DNA from: Microbacterium murale
GTDB lineage: Bacteria; Actinomycetota; Actinomycetes; Actinomycetales; Microbacteriaceae
Reading direction: 5' to 3'
NCBI RefSeq assembly: GCF_014635185.1
Contig: NZ_BMCM01000004.1
Coordinates: 124,001 to 188,000 of the forward strand
DNA: 64,000 bases
Shown: piece after piece, positions 36,150 to 45,084 of the stretch
Layout: every line of letters starts with the position of its first letter
How positions within the stretch are numbered: position 1 is the stretch's first letter
Notes under the pieces: generated by a model
Told to the model about the DNA's origin: nothing
The model's input: only the letters and a program-made list of their open reading frames with translations
The model's database searches: none
Position numbers and translations under genes: made by a program

Positions 36150-37394
36150 ATGCCCATCACCGCAGAGCATCGAACAGACCTGGGGGTCGACACCGACCGT
36201 CGGGCTGTGCTGCTCGACGAATGGGTCGACGTCGGAGCGGAGATCGCGCGGCTCGAAGCCCGCCGGATGCGCCTACTCGCCGAACGCGACGAGCTTCTTG
36301 CCTACGAGACCGGGCCGAAGATCATCCACAGCTCGATGGCGCAGCGTTCGATGGTCTCCGAGTTCGCTGCGGCGGGTCATGTCGCACCCGGTGTGATGAC
36401 GAACCAGTTCGCGGTCGCCGCGGTGCTCGTCCGAGATTTTCCCGCGACGCTCGAGGCGCTCGCCGAGGGGCGGATCAGTCGCCGTCACGCCGAGGTGATC
36501 CTTGAAGAAGCGCCGAAAGGCGAGCACGATGCCGCTGACGGAGGTGCGACGCTTCGAGCCGCCTATGAGCACGACGTCGTCCCGTACGCGTGCAACACGA
36601 CCGCGCCCCGAACACGAGCACACGCGCGTTCCGTGACCGCGGCGCTACGACCTGTCACACAGGAACAGGCGCACCGCGAGGCGCGGGATGAGCGCGAGGT
36701 CAGCGTGCGCCCGACGTGCGACGGCATTGCTCAGTTGATCGGAGTGATCCCGGAAGTTCTCGCCTATGCGATCTTCGACCGTCTCACAGCGATGGCGGCA
36801 GCGATGGACGATGACCGCACGATGGACCAGCGTCGCGCTGATCTGTTCTGCGATCTGCTGCTGACCGCGATGGCTTCGACCGCCACCGGCACGGAAATGG
36901 ATGCGTTCCGCCCGAACGTGCAGGTGACGATCGCGGCGAGCACGCTGGCCGGCCGGGACGACGCGATGGCCGAACTCGACGGTGTCGGGCCCATCCACCC
37001 CGACCTCGCCCGCAGCATCGCAGGTCGGGCGCTGAGCTTCTCCCGGTTGTTCCTCGATCCCGACGGCATGGTCACCAACGTCGACACGTACGTCCCCTCC
37101 AGTCGCATGAAGAGGTACCTGCGTGCTCGAGATCAGCACTGCCGGTTCCCCGGTTGCCGGGCGAAGACCTCCCGGTGCCAGATCGACCACAATCACGACC
37201 GCGCGCGGGGCGGGGCGACCTCACTGTGCAATCTCGCCTGTTTCTGCACGAGTCATCATCCGGTGAAGCATCCGGACGTCGATGCACGACATCGATGGAC
37301 CGTTCGACAGCAGTCGGAGGGGACTCTGGTGTGGACGAGTCCCCTCGGACGCGAGTACATCGACACCCCCGAACCGCGAGTGATGTTCGTCTGA
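36150..37394 (+). CDS. DUF222 domain HNH endonuclease-like protein (REP13E12 type)
   Basis: 414 residues from ATG 36150. The N-terminal 290 residues form an alpha-helical DUF222 region that starts with a coiled-coil-like Arg/Glu/Leu stretch. The C-terminal HNH motif is HCRFPGC ... CQIDHNHDRARGG ... NLACFCTSHH, with zinc-type Cys pairs and the catalytic His in IDH. Such proteins are numerous in actinobacteria, often near tRNA genes or as repeats, and their cellular role is unclear. Here a LexA-like box overlaps the promoter, suggesting DNA-damage induction. The leader 36060-36150 is visibly more AT-rich than its surroundings. Confidence 0.88.
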   Translation: MPITAEHRTDLGVDTDRRAVLLDEWVDVGAEIARLEARRMRLLAERDELLAYETGPKIIHSSMAQRSMVSEFAAAGHVAPGVMTNQFAVAAVLVRDFPATLEALAEGRISRRHAEVILEEAPKGEHDAADGGATLRAAYEHDVVPYACNTTAPRTRAHARSVTAALRPVTQEQAHREARDEREVSVRPTCDGIAQLIGVIPEVLAYAIFDRLTAMAAAMDDDRTMDQRRADLFCDLLLTAMASTATGTEMDAFRPNVQVTIAASTLAGRDDAMAELDGVGPIHPDLARSIAGRALSFSRLFLDPDGMVTNVDTYVPSSRMKRYLRARDQHCRFPGCRAKTSRCQIDHNHDRARGGATSLCNLACFCTSHHPVKHPDVDARHRWTVRQQSEGTLVWTSPLGREYIDTPEPRVMFV

Positions 37395-37453
37395 ATCGAG
37401 TTGCACGGTCACCACCTGGTCAGAGCGCGGGCGCTTCGACGGATAATAGAAGG

Positions 37454-37948
37454 ATGAGCGAGGCAGACGAAGTCGACCGGATCGTCGGCGCGTGGAACAC
37501 ACAGCGCCCCGATCTCGACTTCTCTCCCCTCGAGGTGCTGTCCAGGATGGACCGGCTCTCCAAGCACCTCGATCGCGCGCGCCGCGACGTGTTCCGCCGC
37601 AGCGACATCGAGCCGTGGGAGTGGGATGTGCTCTCGGCGCTTCGGCGCGCTGGCACCCCTTTCCAGCTCTCGCCCAAGCAGCTGCTGCAGCAGACGCTGG
37701 TATCCAGCGGCACCATGACGAACCGGATCGACCGGCTGGTCGGGCGCCGCTTCGTCAGGCGCGAGGCAGACCCCGGCGACGGCCGGAGCGTGCTCGTCAC
37801 CCTGACCGAGGACGGCCAGATGCGAGTGGATGCCGCGATCACCCGCCTCGTCGACGTCGAAGCCGAACTGCTCCAGGCGCTCTCCCGCGCCGACCGCGAC
37901 CGGATGGCAGCGCTGCTGCGCAAGCTCAGCCTGAGCTACGACTCATGA
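37454..37948 (+). CDS. MarR-family transcriptional regulator
   Basis: 164-residue winged-helix dimeric regulator. The DNA-binding segment is SPKQLLQQTLVSSGTMTNRIDRL, followed by a wing containing ADPGDGRSVLVTLTEDG. ATG 37454 is directly preceded by GATAAT plus 6 nt, compatible with a leaderless start; AGAAGG abuts the ATG and is too close to act as a ribosome site. It lies just upstream of a pseudouridine synthase gene (33-bp gap). Its ligand and targets are unknown. Confidence 0.88.
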   Translation: MSEADEVDRIVGAWNTQRPDLDFSPLEVLSRMDRLSKHLDRARRDVFRRSDIEPWEWDVLSALRRAGTPFQLSPKQLLQQTLVSSGTMTNRIDRLVGRRFVRREADPGDGRSVLVTLTEDGQMRVDAAITRLVDVEAELLQALSRADRDRMAALLRKLSLSYDS

Positions 37949-37981
37949 TGGCGGGCCTGCTCTGATGAGGAGCGTGTTCTG

Positions 37982-38899
37982 ATGGCGATGCGCTCTCCTC
38001 TGCCCGTGCGCGACGGCGTCGGTGCCACGCGCCTGCACGTGCCGCTCACCGGCCCGTGGCCCACCGTGAGCGCGTACATGGTCGAGCGCTTCTTCCACCT
38101 CGATTCCCAGCAGCTTCTGACACGTTTCGACGACGGTGAGATCGTCGCGATGGACGGCTCACCCGTCACCCGTCACGCACCGCTCGGCGCGGAGGAGTTC
38201 GTCTGGTACTACCGCGAGCCGCCTGCGGAGACGCACATCCCGTTCGACATCGAGATCCTGCACGAGGACAGGGATCTGGTCGTGATCGACAAGCCGCACT
38301 TCCTTCCGTCGACGCCCGCGGGCAGGTACGTGCAGAACTCCGCACTCGTGCGTCTGCGCCGCCTGCTCGACAACCCCGATCTCGCTCCGGTGCACCGCCT
38401 GGATCGCGCGACCGCCGGACTGCTGATGTTCTCGGCACGCCCCGTGACCCGCGGCGCCTATCAGACCCTGTTCCAACGTCGCAGGATCGAGAAGGTGTAC
38501 GAGGCGGTGTCAACGCGGCCTGCCGAGTGGACGAACGATCTTCCTCGCACAGTGCGGCTGCACATCGAGAAACTGCGCAGTCAGGTGTGCGTCGATGTCG
38601 ACGCCGACCGCGAGCCGAACTCCGAGACGCTCATCGAGCTGATCGACGCCGACGAGCACGTCGTCCACACGCTGCTGCGCCCGCACACCGGCAAGATGCA
38701 CCAGCTGCGTGTGCATCTCGCGAGCATCGGTCTCGGCATCCTGCACGACAATCTGTATCCGATCCTCACGGACGAGAAACCGGACGACCACGACCGTCCT
38801 CTGCAGCTTCTCGCCCGAGAGCTGCGCTTTGTCGACCCGCTCAGTGGTGAAGAGCGGGACTTCCGCACGCGGCAGACACTGCGTTACGCTCCACGCTGA
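37982..38899 (+). CDS. RluA-family pseudouridine synthase
   Basis: Isomerises uridine to pseudouridine in structured RNA. 305 residues with catalytic motif HRLDRATAGLLMF (Asp of RLD) near residue 140, VIDKPHFLPSTP before it, and the HTGKMHQLRVHLASIG motif near the end. There is no S4 domain; the N-terminal 85 residues are the extension seen in the RluA/RluC-like actinobacterial group. GAGGAG lies 9 nt before ATG 37982. The substrate RNA (23S rRNA or tRNA) cannot be decided from sequence. Confidence 0.9.
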   Translation: MAMRSPLPVRDGVGATRLHVPLTGPWPTVSAYMVERFFHLDSQQLLTRFDDGEIVAMDGSPVTRHAPLGAEEFVWYYREPPAETHIPFDIEILHEDRDLVVIDKPHFLPSTPAGRYVQNSALVRLRRLLDNPDLAPVHRLDRATAGLLMFSARPVTRGAYQTLFQRRRIEKVYEAVSTRPAEWTNDLPRTVRLHIEKLRSQVCVDVDADREPNSETLIELIDADEHVVHTLLRPHTGKMHQLRVHLASIGLGILHDNLYPILTDEKPDDHDRPLQLLARELRFVDPLSGEERDFRTRQTLRYAPR

Positions 38900-38921
38900 T
38901 CGCCGTCCCGTCGCGCCCCGG

Positions 38922-39587
38922 TCATTCCGGAACAGCGACCACTCTGTTCTGATAGGCCCAGACAACCGCCTGCAGCCGTGAGCGGACCCCGAGTTTGGGC
39001 AGCATCCTGGCCAGATGAGACTTCACCGTCGACACCTCGACGACCAGCGATGAGGCGATCTCCTCGTTCGACATGCCCTGTGCCAGCAGCAGGAGGATCT
39101 CCCGCTCTCGCATCGTCAGCACGTCATGCGCCCGCTGTGCCGTGACCGGCTGGAGACGACGGCGCTGCACGAACTCCCGGAGGATGCGGCGCGTGAGGGC
39201 GTGGTCGATGGTGCCGTGCCCGGCGGCGACCTGCCGCACCGCGTCGATGATGATCTCGGGCTCCGCGTCCTTGAGGAGGAATCCGGCGGCGCCAGCCTCC
39301 AGCGCACCGAAGACGTAGTCGTCCAGGTCGAACGTCGTGAGGATGAGCACCGGAACCGGCGCTCCCTTCTCGGGTGCGGACAGTTCGCGGGTCACCTCGA
39401 TGCCGTCGCGTCCGGGCATCCGGATGTCGAGGCAGGCCACGTCGGGGCGGAGCTCGGCGGCGAGATCGAGAGCCTGGATGCCGTCCTCGGCGACGCCCAC
39501 GACCTCGATGTCGTCCTCCGCGTCGAGCAGGGCGGACAGCCCTGCCCTCACGAGCGCCTGGTCGTCGGCGATCAGCACTCTGATCAT
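38922..39587 (-). CDS. NarL/LuxR-family response regulator
   Basis: 221 residues: a receiver with DDQ acidic cluster near residue 9, phospho-acceptor Asp54 (ACLDIRMPG) and a Lys in FLLKDAEP, then a LuxR helix-turn-helix (LTMREREILLLLAQGMSNEEIA). It overlaps the upstream kinase by 4 nt. Targets are unknown; the CPBP protease gene directly upstream of the kinase is a possibility. Confidence 0.94.
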   Translation of the reverse strand: MIRVLIADDQALVRAGLSALLDAEDDIEVVGVAEDGIQALDLAAELRPDVACLDIRMPGRDGIEVTRELSAPEKGAPVPVLILTTFDLDDYVFGALEAGAAGFLLKDAEPEIIIDAVRQVAAGHGTIDHALTRRILREFVQRRRLQPVTAQRAHDVLTMREREILLLLAQGMSNEEIASSLVVEVSTVKSHLARMLPKLGVRSRLQAVVWAYQNRVVAVPE

Positions 39588-40861
39588 GTCGCGTGCTCCT
39601 TATCAGGCCCCGTTTCGTCGACCACGCCTTCGCGGGGAATCGCGAGCCTGACCTCCCAGCCGCCTTCGCTCGTGCGGTCGTGATGCAGCTCCGCCCCGAC
39701 GAGATCGGCGCGCTCGCGCATGCCGACGAGTCCGTATCCACCGCCCGATGGCGGCTCAGGCGTCGTGACCGCCGGTGCGTTGCGCACGACGATGCGCACT
39801 TCCGCCGCATCAGTGTCGTCGATCTCGACGACACTGTCTGCACCGGGGGCGTGCATCGCCGCGTTCGCGAGCGCCTCCTGGACGGTGCGGTACGCGGCGA
39901 GCTGGGCGAGCGGGCCCACGCCGGATCCGAACGGACGACCGGATGCGGATCGCAGCATGCGCAGTTGCACGTCAGCGTCGTGGTCGGCGCTCACGCGCTC
40001 GACCAGATCAGGCAGGGAGGCGAACGTCTCCACCGAACGCCCCGCTGCACCGTCATCGCGGAGCAGACCGACGACGCGGCGCAGGTTCTGAAGCACAGCG
40101 GTGCTCTCGGCGCGGATCTGCACCGCCGCATCGCGCGCGGCATCCGGATCGGTGCCGATCTGCCGCTCCACCGCCGAGGCCATCAGCGCGATCCCGGAAA
40201 GATGATGAGCCGCGATGTCGTGCAGCTCCCGCGCCATCGCCGTGCGTTCGCGTGCCACCGACGCATCGACCAGGGCGTCCCGCTCTCGCCGGAGCGCGTC
40301 GAGCTCGCGCCGCTGAGACTCACGCGATTCCCGCCTGGCGCGCAGAACGGCTGCGAGCAGCAACGGGATGACGAACAGACCGCCGATCTGCACCGCGGCC
40401 TCGCCGAACGCGAGTATCGGCTCTGCGCCCTCGGCGAGGATGCCGTTGACGATGCTCCCGGCCGCGACGAGGAGCGCCGCGCTCGCCCAGATCACCCATG
40501 CGCTGCGCGTCGGCGCCACGCCGAACCCGAAGAACACCGCCACGGGAACTGCGAATGTGGCGATGTCGAAGACGGCGCCCGGCGTGGTCAAGGCGAACAG
40601 GAACGCCACAACGGCTACCGAGAGCACCACTGTCCTGGGCGCGTGGCGCGCCCAGGACAGCAATACGCACTGCACGATGATGACGGCGGCGACCAACCAC
40701 CAGGACGCCGTGCCGACGGCCGGCGTCGCCGGCTCCCGCTCAGGCAGATCGGCGAGCAGCTGGCGGATCAGCAGCAGAGCGCTGAATGCGACTGCACCCG
40801 TCACGCCCGCGATGGCAATGTCTCCCGCACGCGGAGCGCGAAGAGTGTCGGCGACGGCCAT
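39584..40861 (-). CDS. Sensor histidine kinase, HisKA_3 (NarX/DesK-like)
   Basis: 425 residues: five or six membrane helices in the first 175 residues, a short coiled-coil rich in Arg/Glu, then HisKA_3 with His214 in ARELHDIAAHHLS, and HATPase_c with EALANAAMHAP and GGGYGLVGMRERA. There is no large extracellular domain, so it probably senses membrane state or an intramembrane ligand. ATG 40861 follows a TAGACT -10 box by 6 nt, so kinase and regulator have their own leaderless promoter. Confidence 0.93.
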   Translation of the reverse strand: MAVADTLRAPRAGDIAIAGVTGAVAFSALLLIRQLLADLPEREPATPAVGTASWWLVAAVIIVQCVLLSWARHAPRTVVLSVAVVAFLFALTTPGAVFDIATFAVPVAVFFGFGVAPTRSAWVIWASAALLVAAGSIVNGILAEGAEPILAFGEAAVQIGGLFVIPLLLAAVLRARRESRESQRRELDALRRERDALVDASVARERTAMARELHDIAAHHLSGIALMASAVERQIGTDPDAARDAAVQIRAESTAVLQNLRRVVGLLRDDGAAGRSVETFASLPDLVERVSADHDADVQLRMLRSASGRPFGSGVGPLAQLAAYRTVQEALANAAMHAPGADSVVEIDDTDAAEVRIVVRNAPAVTTPEPPSGGGYGLVGMRERADLVGAELHHDRTSEGGWEVRLAIPREGVVDETGPDKEHAT

Positions 40862-40867
40862 GTCCGG

Positions 40868-40873
40868 AGTCTA
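40868..40873 (-). promoter_or_regulatory. -10 box of a leaderless promoter for the NarL-type two-component pair
   Basis: Minus-strand TAGACT followed by 6 nt and ATG 40861. It overlaps the stop codon of the CPBP protease gene. Confidence 0.6.
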
Positions 40874-41800
40874 TTGCCTGGCGATCGCCGGGTCAGTGCC
40901 GGGAGCGGGCACTCCGAGCCGTCCCCGCGTCGCCCACCCGATCCATACCGCCGCGATCGTCGCCATGACCATGAGCATGAGCGAGAGGGTCCCACCGTCC
41001 AATGTCGGGTACATGTCGGGCAGCAGGATCGACGCCGTGTTGTTCACGCCGACGTGCATCAGCATCGAGAGCGGCAGCGACTGGTTCGTGCGATTGAACA
41101 CCCACGACATCACGACGTTGAACGCGATGCAGAAGCCGGTGAAGTACAGCATCCTCGTCCAGTCCGCGTCCGGGTATCCGCCCCATTCGGTGAGGAACAG
41201 CGGAAAGTGCCACAGCGCCCACAGCGGGCCGAGGATGAAGCTCGATGCCAGAGGGCTGAATCGACTCTGCAGGCGAGGCAGCGCGAAGTCACGCCAGCCC
41301 GGCTCCTCGGCGAGGCCGGTCGTGATCATCTGCAGCACCAGTCCGGGCAGGAGGAAGGCGAGTGCCGCGATCGATGGCGCCTGCACGACCCCACCGGAGA
41401 ACACGAAGCTGCCTGCGACGAGCGCCACCGGGACGCCGATCAGCGCGAGCGCATACCAGCGCCAGTTCACGCGCCAGCGCCACAGACGCCCCGCCCACCG
41501 ACGCAGGCCCGGCCTGCCGTCGACAAGAGCGGTGATCAGCAGAGCGGAGGTGATCGGCCCGAGGTACGCGCCCGGCAGCACGCCGAGAAGCTGGCTCGTG
41601 CCCAGAAGCACCGGGAAATCGTAGTCCCACAGGCCGAGGCCGTTGTTCGACAGGATGTACGGGATCCATGCCAACCAGCTCAGTGCGTTCGCGAGCGCGA
41701 AGAAAGAGATGAGCGGATGCCGGGCGATCAGGCCGAGCAGACCTCGCCGTTCAGGCGGGGCGAGAATGCCCGGTGTACGGGCGAGAGATTGGGACGACAT
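40871..41800 (-). CDS. CPBP-family intramembrane metalloprotease
   Basis: 309 residues from ATG 41800, which has GGAAGGA upstream; ATG 41818 lacks one. About seven to eight membrane helices are present. The three CPBP/Abi motifs are there: EEPGWR (Glu165-Glu166, Arg170), ALWHFPLF and HVGVNN. Relatives include type II CAAX proteases and bacteriocin-immunity proteins. The neighbouring two-component system shares the strand and starts within 9 bp of the stop, so co-regulation is plausible. Confidence 0.87.
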   Translation of the reverse strand: MSSQSLARTPGILAPPERRGLLGLIARHPLISFFALANALSWLAWIPYILSNNGLGLWDYDFPVLLGTSQLLGVLPGAYLGPITSALLITALVDGRPGLRRWAGRLWRWRVNWRWYALALIGVPVALVAGSFVFSGGVVQAPSIAALAFLLPGLVLQMITTGLAEEPGWRDFALPRLQSRFSPLASSFILGPLWALWHFPLFLTEWGGYPDADWTRMLYFTGFCIAFNVVMSWVFNRTNQSLPLSMLMHVGVNNTASILLPDMYPTLDGGTLSLMLMVMATIAAVWIGWATRGRLGVPAPGTDPAIARQ

Positions 41801-41952
41801 TCGATTTCCTTCCGTCATGGCGGGTGTCTTCGACCCGCACTACGACGCTAGGAATCGGGGAGCGCACGATCGAGCGGCGCAAGGATGAAGAACCGAGCCT
41901 CCATCGAAGGATGCAATGCGGGCCGCCCGCTCGCACGTTCGTCCGCGAAAAC

Positions 41953-41971
41953 CATTCGGGGACGTCGAATG
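41953..41971. promoter_or_regulatory. Candidate operator upstream of the peptide-salvage cluster
   Basis: The perfect 6-bp inverted repeat CATTCG/CGAATG with a 7-nt spacer lies 38 bp before the -10 box of the first S12 hydrolase gene. The binding protein is unknown; the PucR regulator at 55028 is one candidate. The remainder of the 41801-42020 gap shows only the leader of the CPBP gene. Confidence 0.35.
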
Positions 41972-41981
41972 TGTTCGCTGA

Positions 41982-41992
41982 CACGAATCGTG
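41982..41992. promoter_or_regulatory. 11-bp palindrome at the -35 region of the peptide-salvage cluster
   Basis: CACGAATCGTG is a palindrome with 5-bp arms around one base, 16 bp before the TAGGGT -10 box. Its position over the -35 region suggests a regulator site. Confidence 0.4.
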
Positions 41993-42008
41993 CGGGTTCT
42001 CGCCTGCA

Positions 42009-42014
42009 TAGGGT
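42009..42014 (+). promoter_or_regulatory. -10 box of a leaderless promoter for the first S12 hydrolase
   Basis: TAGGGT followed by 6 nt and ATG 42021. The GAGG in between is too close to the ATG to serve as a ribosome site. Confidence 0.6.
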
Positions 42015-42020
42015 GAGGCC

Positions 42021-43406
42021 ATGGAGAGCCGTGAAGAAGTCGCTGAATTCCTGAAGTCCGAACTGGCGCACCGGGCAGCAGCCCGCGGAGTTCCGGCGGC
42101 CGCGGTCGCGGTCGTCATCGACGGCGAGATCGTCGATCACGCGGTCGGGGTTCTCAGTACCGCGACGGGTGTGGAGGCGACCACGGAATCGGTCTTCCAG
42201 ATCGGGTCGATCACCAAGGTGTGGACGGCGACGCTTGTCATGCAGCTCATCGATGAGGGGCTGGTCGAGCTGGACGAACCCATCCGCACCTACCTGCCGG
42301 AGTTCCGCCTCGGCGATGATTCGGCCACCGGATCCATCACGGTGCGCCAACTGCTCACCCACCAAGCCGGGTTCGAGGGCGACATCTTCACGGACACCGG
42401 ACGTGGCGACGATGCGATCGAGAAGTTCGTCGACCTGCTCGCCGAGATGCCGCAGACCTTCCCGCCCGGATTCATGTTCTCGTACAACAACGCCGGATAC
42501 ATCGTGCTCGGCCTCCTCGTCGAACGTCTGCGCGGGAAGACCTGGGAACAGGCCCTCGTGGCGCACATCGCTGCGCCGCTCGGCTTGCAGCGCGTATCGC
42601 CGAGTCCGTACGAGGCCATCCTGCATCGCGTGGCGGTGGGCCACATGGGACCGGGAGAGGATGGCGTCGCGACGCCTGCCCCGATGTGGGCGATGGCGCG
42701 CTCGAACGAGCCGGCCGGCTCGATGCTGGCGATGACAGCACGCGATCTCGCCGGATTCGCACGGATGCACCTCACGGGCGGCACAGCGCCGGACGGCACT
42801 GCCGTGCTCTCGTCGTCTGCGGTGGAGGCGATGCGGGCGACCACCGTCCACCTTCCGGTCATCACGGGCCTCGGCGCCGCATGGGGCCTTGGGTGGGAGA
42901 TCGACCGCGATGACGACGTGCGGCTGTACGGCCATGACGGCAACACGATCGGGCAGGCCTCCTACCTCCGCATCGCACAGGACGCCCGGGTGGCCGTCGT
43001 CCTGCTCACCAACGGCGGCGATGGCCCTGGACTTCTCCACGACATCGTCGATCCCCTTCTGCGCGAGCTCACCGGCGAGGGTCTGCCTGCGGCGCCCGTC
43101 CCGTCGGCGGACCCGCGTCCCGTGGATGCCACCGGGTATGTCGGCACGTACTCCAACTCGATCTTCGACATGGAACTGTCCCAAGACGACAGCGGCCGGG
43201 TCTGGCTCGAGCAGCGGCCCAAGGGTCTGCTGCTCGAGATGGGCGAGCAGCCGTCCCAGGATGAGCTGATCTCGTTCGGCGAGGACTCACTCATCATGCG
43301 CGAGGAGAAGAACGGCATGCACATCGTGTACACATTCGTCTCTCCGGATGCCGACGGACGACACGCCTACGTCCAATTCGGGCGCGCGCTCGCACGCACG
43401 TCCTGA
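42021..43406 (+). CDS. S12-family serine hydrolase (beta-lactamase fold, D-aminopeptidase-like)
   Basis: 461 residues with no signal peptide, so cytoplasmic. Catalytic motifs of the class C beta-lactamase/D-peptidase fold: Ser63-x-x-Lys66 (GSITK), Tyr155-Asn-Asn157, and His305-Asp-Gly307 (GHDGNT). The C-terminal 90 residues form a predicted beta-rich lipocalin-like domain starting YVGTYSNS. It is closely similar to the second half of the protein encoded at 48613, sharing for example GDxFTDTGRGDD. Members of this family cut peptides or amides with D-configured residues; here it heads a peptide-transport operon. True substrate unknown. Confidence 0.88.
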   Translation: MESREEVAEFLKSELAHRAAARGVPAAAVAVVIDGEIVDHAVGVLSTATGVEATTESVFQIGSITKVWTATLVMQLIDEGLVELDEPIRTYLPEFRLGDDSATGSITVRQLLTHQAGFEGDIFTDTGRGDDAIEKFVDLLAEMPQTFPPGFMFSYNNAGYIVLGLLVERLRGKTWEQALVAHIAAPLGLQRVSPSPYEAILHRVAVGHMGPGEDGVATPAPMWAMARSNEPAGSMLAMTARDLAGFARMHLTGGTAPDGTAVLSSSAVEAMRATTVHLPVITGLGAAWGLGWEIDRDDDVRLYGHDGNTIGQASYLRIAQDARVAVVLLTNGGDGPGLLHDIVDPLLRELTGEGLPAAPVPSADPRPVDATGYVGTYSNSIFDMELSQDDSGRVWLEQRPKGLLLEMGEQPSQDELISFGEDSLIMREEKNGMHIVYTFVSPDADGRHAYVQFGRALARTS

Positions 43407-43486
43407 CCACTGCAGCCCGCACCCGCACGACGCACCACACGCACCGCAGGCCAGACCGGAACATTCATCGCCCAGGAGGAAACGAA

Positions 43487-45073
43487 ATGACACGGAAACG
43501 CACTGTCGCAGCGGCCGTCACCGCCGTAAGCGCTCTCGCACTCGCCCTCGCCGGATGCTCGTCCGACGGCGGCGGGACGCCGACAGGAGAGCCGGTCGAA
43601 GGCGGCACCTTCACGCAGATCCTGAACGCGGACCCCGGCAACCTCGATCCGCAGATGTCCGCCGGCAGCGCGTTGTTCGACGTGTCCGTCTTCGCCTACG
43701 ACACCCTCGTCGCCGTCGACGCCGAAGGCAAGCCGCAGAGTCAACTGGCCTCGGACTGGACCCAGGACGGGTTGACCGCGACGCTGACGCTGAACGACGG
43801 GATCCTCTGCAGCGACGGCACCGAATTCACCGCGCAGACCGCGGCGGACAACCTCAACTGGATCTCGGATCCCGCGAACCAGAGCGCATTCCTCGGAGCG
43901 TTCTTCCCCGTGGGCGTCACCACCGTCGCAGAGGGGAACACCATCACGTTGACCCTCAGTGCGCCCGCCCCGTTCCTCCTGCTGGGTCTCGCCAATCTCC
44001 CCATGGTGTGCGATGCCGGTCTCGCCGACCGCTCCACGCTCGCGGCGGCATCCAACGGCACAGGGCCGTACGTCCTCACCGAGGCCGTGCCGAACGACCA
44101 CTACACGTTCGAGCTCCGCGAGGAGTACGCGTGGGGACCGGACGGCGCAACAGTCGACGAGACGGGCATCCCCGCGGTGGTGAACATCCGCATCGTCGCG
44201 GATGGGACGACCGCGACGAATCTCATGCTCTCCGGAGAGGGCAACGCCGCACAGCTCCTCGGTCCGGATGCGGAGCGCGCACTCGGAGCCGACCTGTTCG
44301 CCCTGGAGTCCAGCGCGGTCGTCGGCGAGCAGTGGTACAACCATGCCGAAGGCCATCCGACCAGTGATCCGGCGGTTCGCATGGCGCTGACGCAGGCCCT
44401 CGATCTCGACGAGTTGGCGAACGTCATCACCACGGGCAAGGGGGGACCTGCAAGCGCGCTCGCGACCGTGGATCCCAGAGGGTGCACCTTCGATTCGGTC
44501 TCCGACGTCCTTCCCGACTTCGACGTGGATGCCGCGAACGCAGCGCTGGATGCTGCCGGATGGAAGCTCGGCGCGGACGGCGTGCGGGTCAAGGACGGCA
44601 CTCCCCTGAGCATCGTCTTCCTCTACCAGAACGGTCTGGGCGCAGCGGGCACGGCGGCCGCGGAACTCGCGATCGCGGCGTGGGAGCAGATCGGTGTGGA
44701 TGTCGACGGCAGAGAGCAGGACGAGCCCTCCATCCTCGATGCGATCTTCAGCACCGGTGCGTGGGATGTCAGCTGGGTCCCGGTCAGCGTCAACAGCCCG
44801 GATCAGTTGATCGGCTTCCTCAGTGGGATCGTCCCGCCGGAGGGCGTCAACTTCTCCGGCATCCAGAACTCCGACTACGAGGCCGCCATCGCCGAGGCGA
44901 TGCAGCTGCCGGGAACGGAAGGCTGCCCGACGTGGCAGGAAGCCGAATCCGCACTCATCGAGGCCGCAGACATGGTGCCGTTCGCAGAAGGCACCGTCTA
45001 CATGTTCGGCAGCGGCGCGGAGTTCGAATGGACAGGTCAGATCGCACCGACGAGCATCCGCATGCTCGGCTGA
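43487..45073 (+). CDS. Peptide ABC transporter substrate-binding lipoprotein
   Basis: 528-residue SBP_bac_5 (DppA/OppA type) receptor. AGGAGG lies a few bases before ATG 43487. The signal peptide has lipobox LAGC, then a Gly-rich linker. The mature domain has the typical LNADPGNLDPQ opening and NxVxTGKGGPA-like region. It delivers peptides to the downstream permeases. An 80-bp spacer separates it from the S12 hydrolase. The family also binds nickel or sugars, but the surrounding peptidases favour peptides. Confidence 0.92.
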   Translation: MTRKRTVAAAVTAVSALALALAGCSSDGGGTPTGEPVEGGTFTQILNADPGNLDPQMSAGSALFDVSVFAYDTLVAVDAEGKPQSQLASDWTQDGLTATLTLNDGILCSDGTEFTAQTAADNLNWISDPANQSAFLGAFFPVGVTTVAEGNTITLTLSAPAPFLLLGLANLPMVCDAGLADRSTLAAASNGTGPYVLTEAVPNDHYTFELREEYAWGPDGATVDETGIPAVVNIRIVADGTTATNLMLSGEGNAAQLLGPDAERALGADLFALESSAVVGEQWYNHAEGHPTSDPAVRMALTQALDLDELANVITTGKGGPASALATVDPRGCTFDSVSDVLPDFDVDAANAALDAAGWKLGADGVRVKDGTPLSIVFLYQNGLGAAGTAAAELAIAAWEQIGVDVDGREQDEPSILDAIFSTGAWDVSWVPVSVNSPDQLIGFLSGIVPPEGVNFSGIQNSDYEAAIAEAMQLPGTEGCPTWQEAESALIEAADMVPFAEGTVYMFGSGAEFEWTGQIAPTSIRMLG

Positions 45074-45084
45074 GGCGAACAGAC

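Noticed and set aside
39593-41851. 752-codon open frame on the plus strand
   Set aside because: It runs antisense across the NarL-type kinase and the CPBP protease, both of which have complete family motifs; the plus-strand product is low-complexity Arg/Gln/Glu/His.
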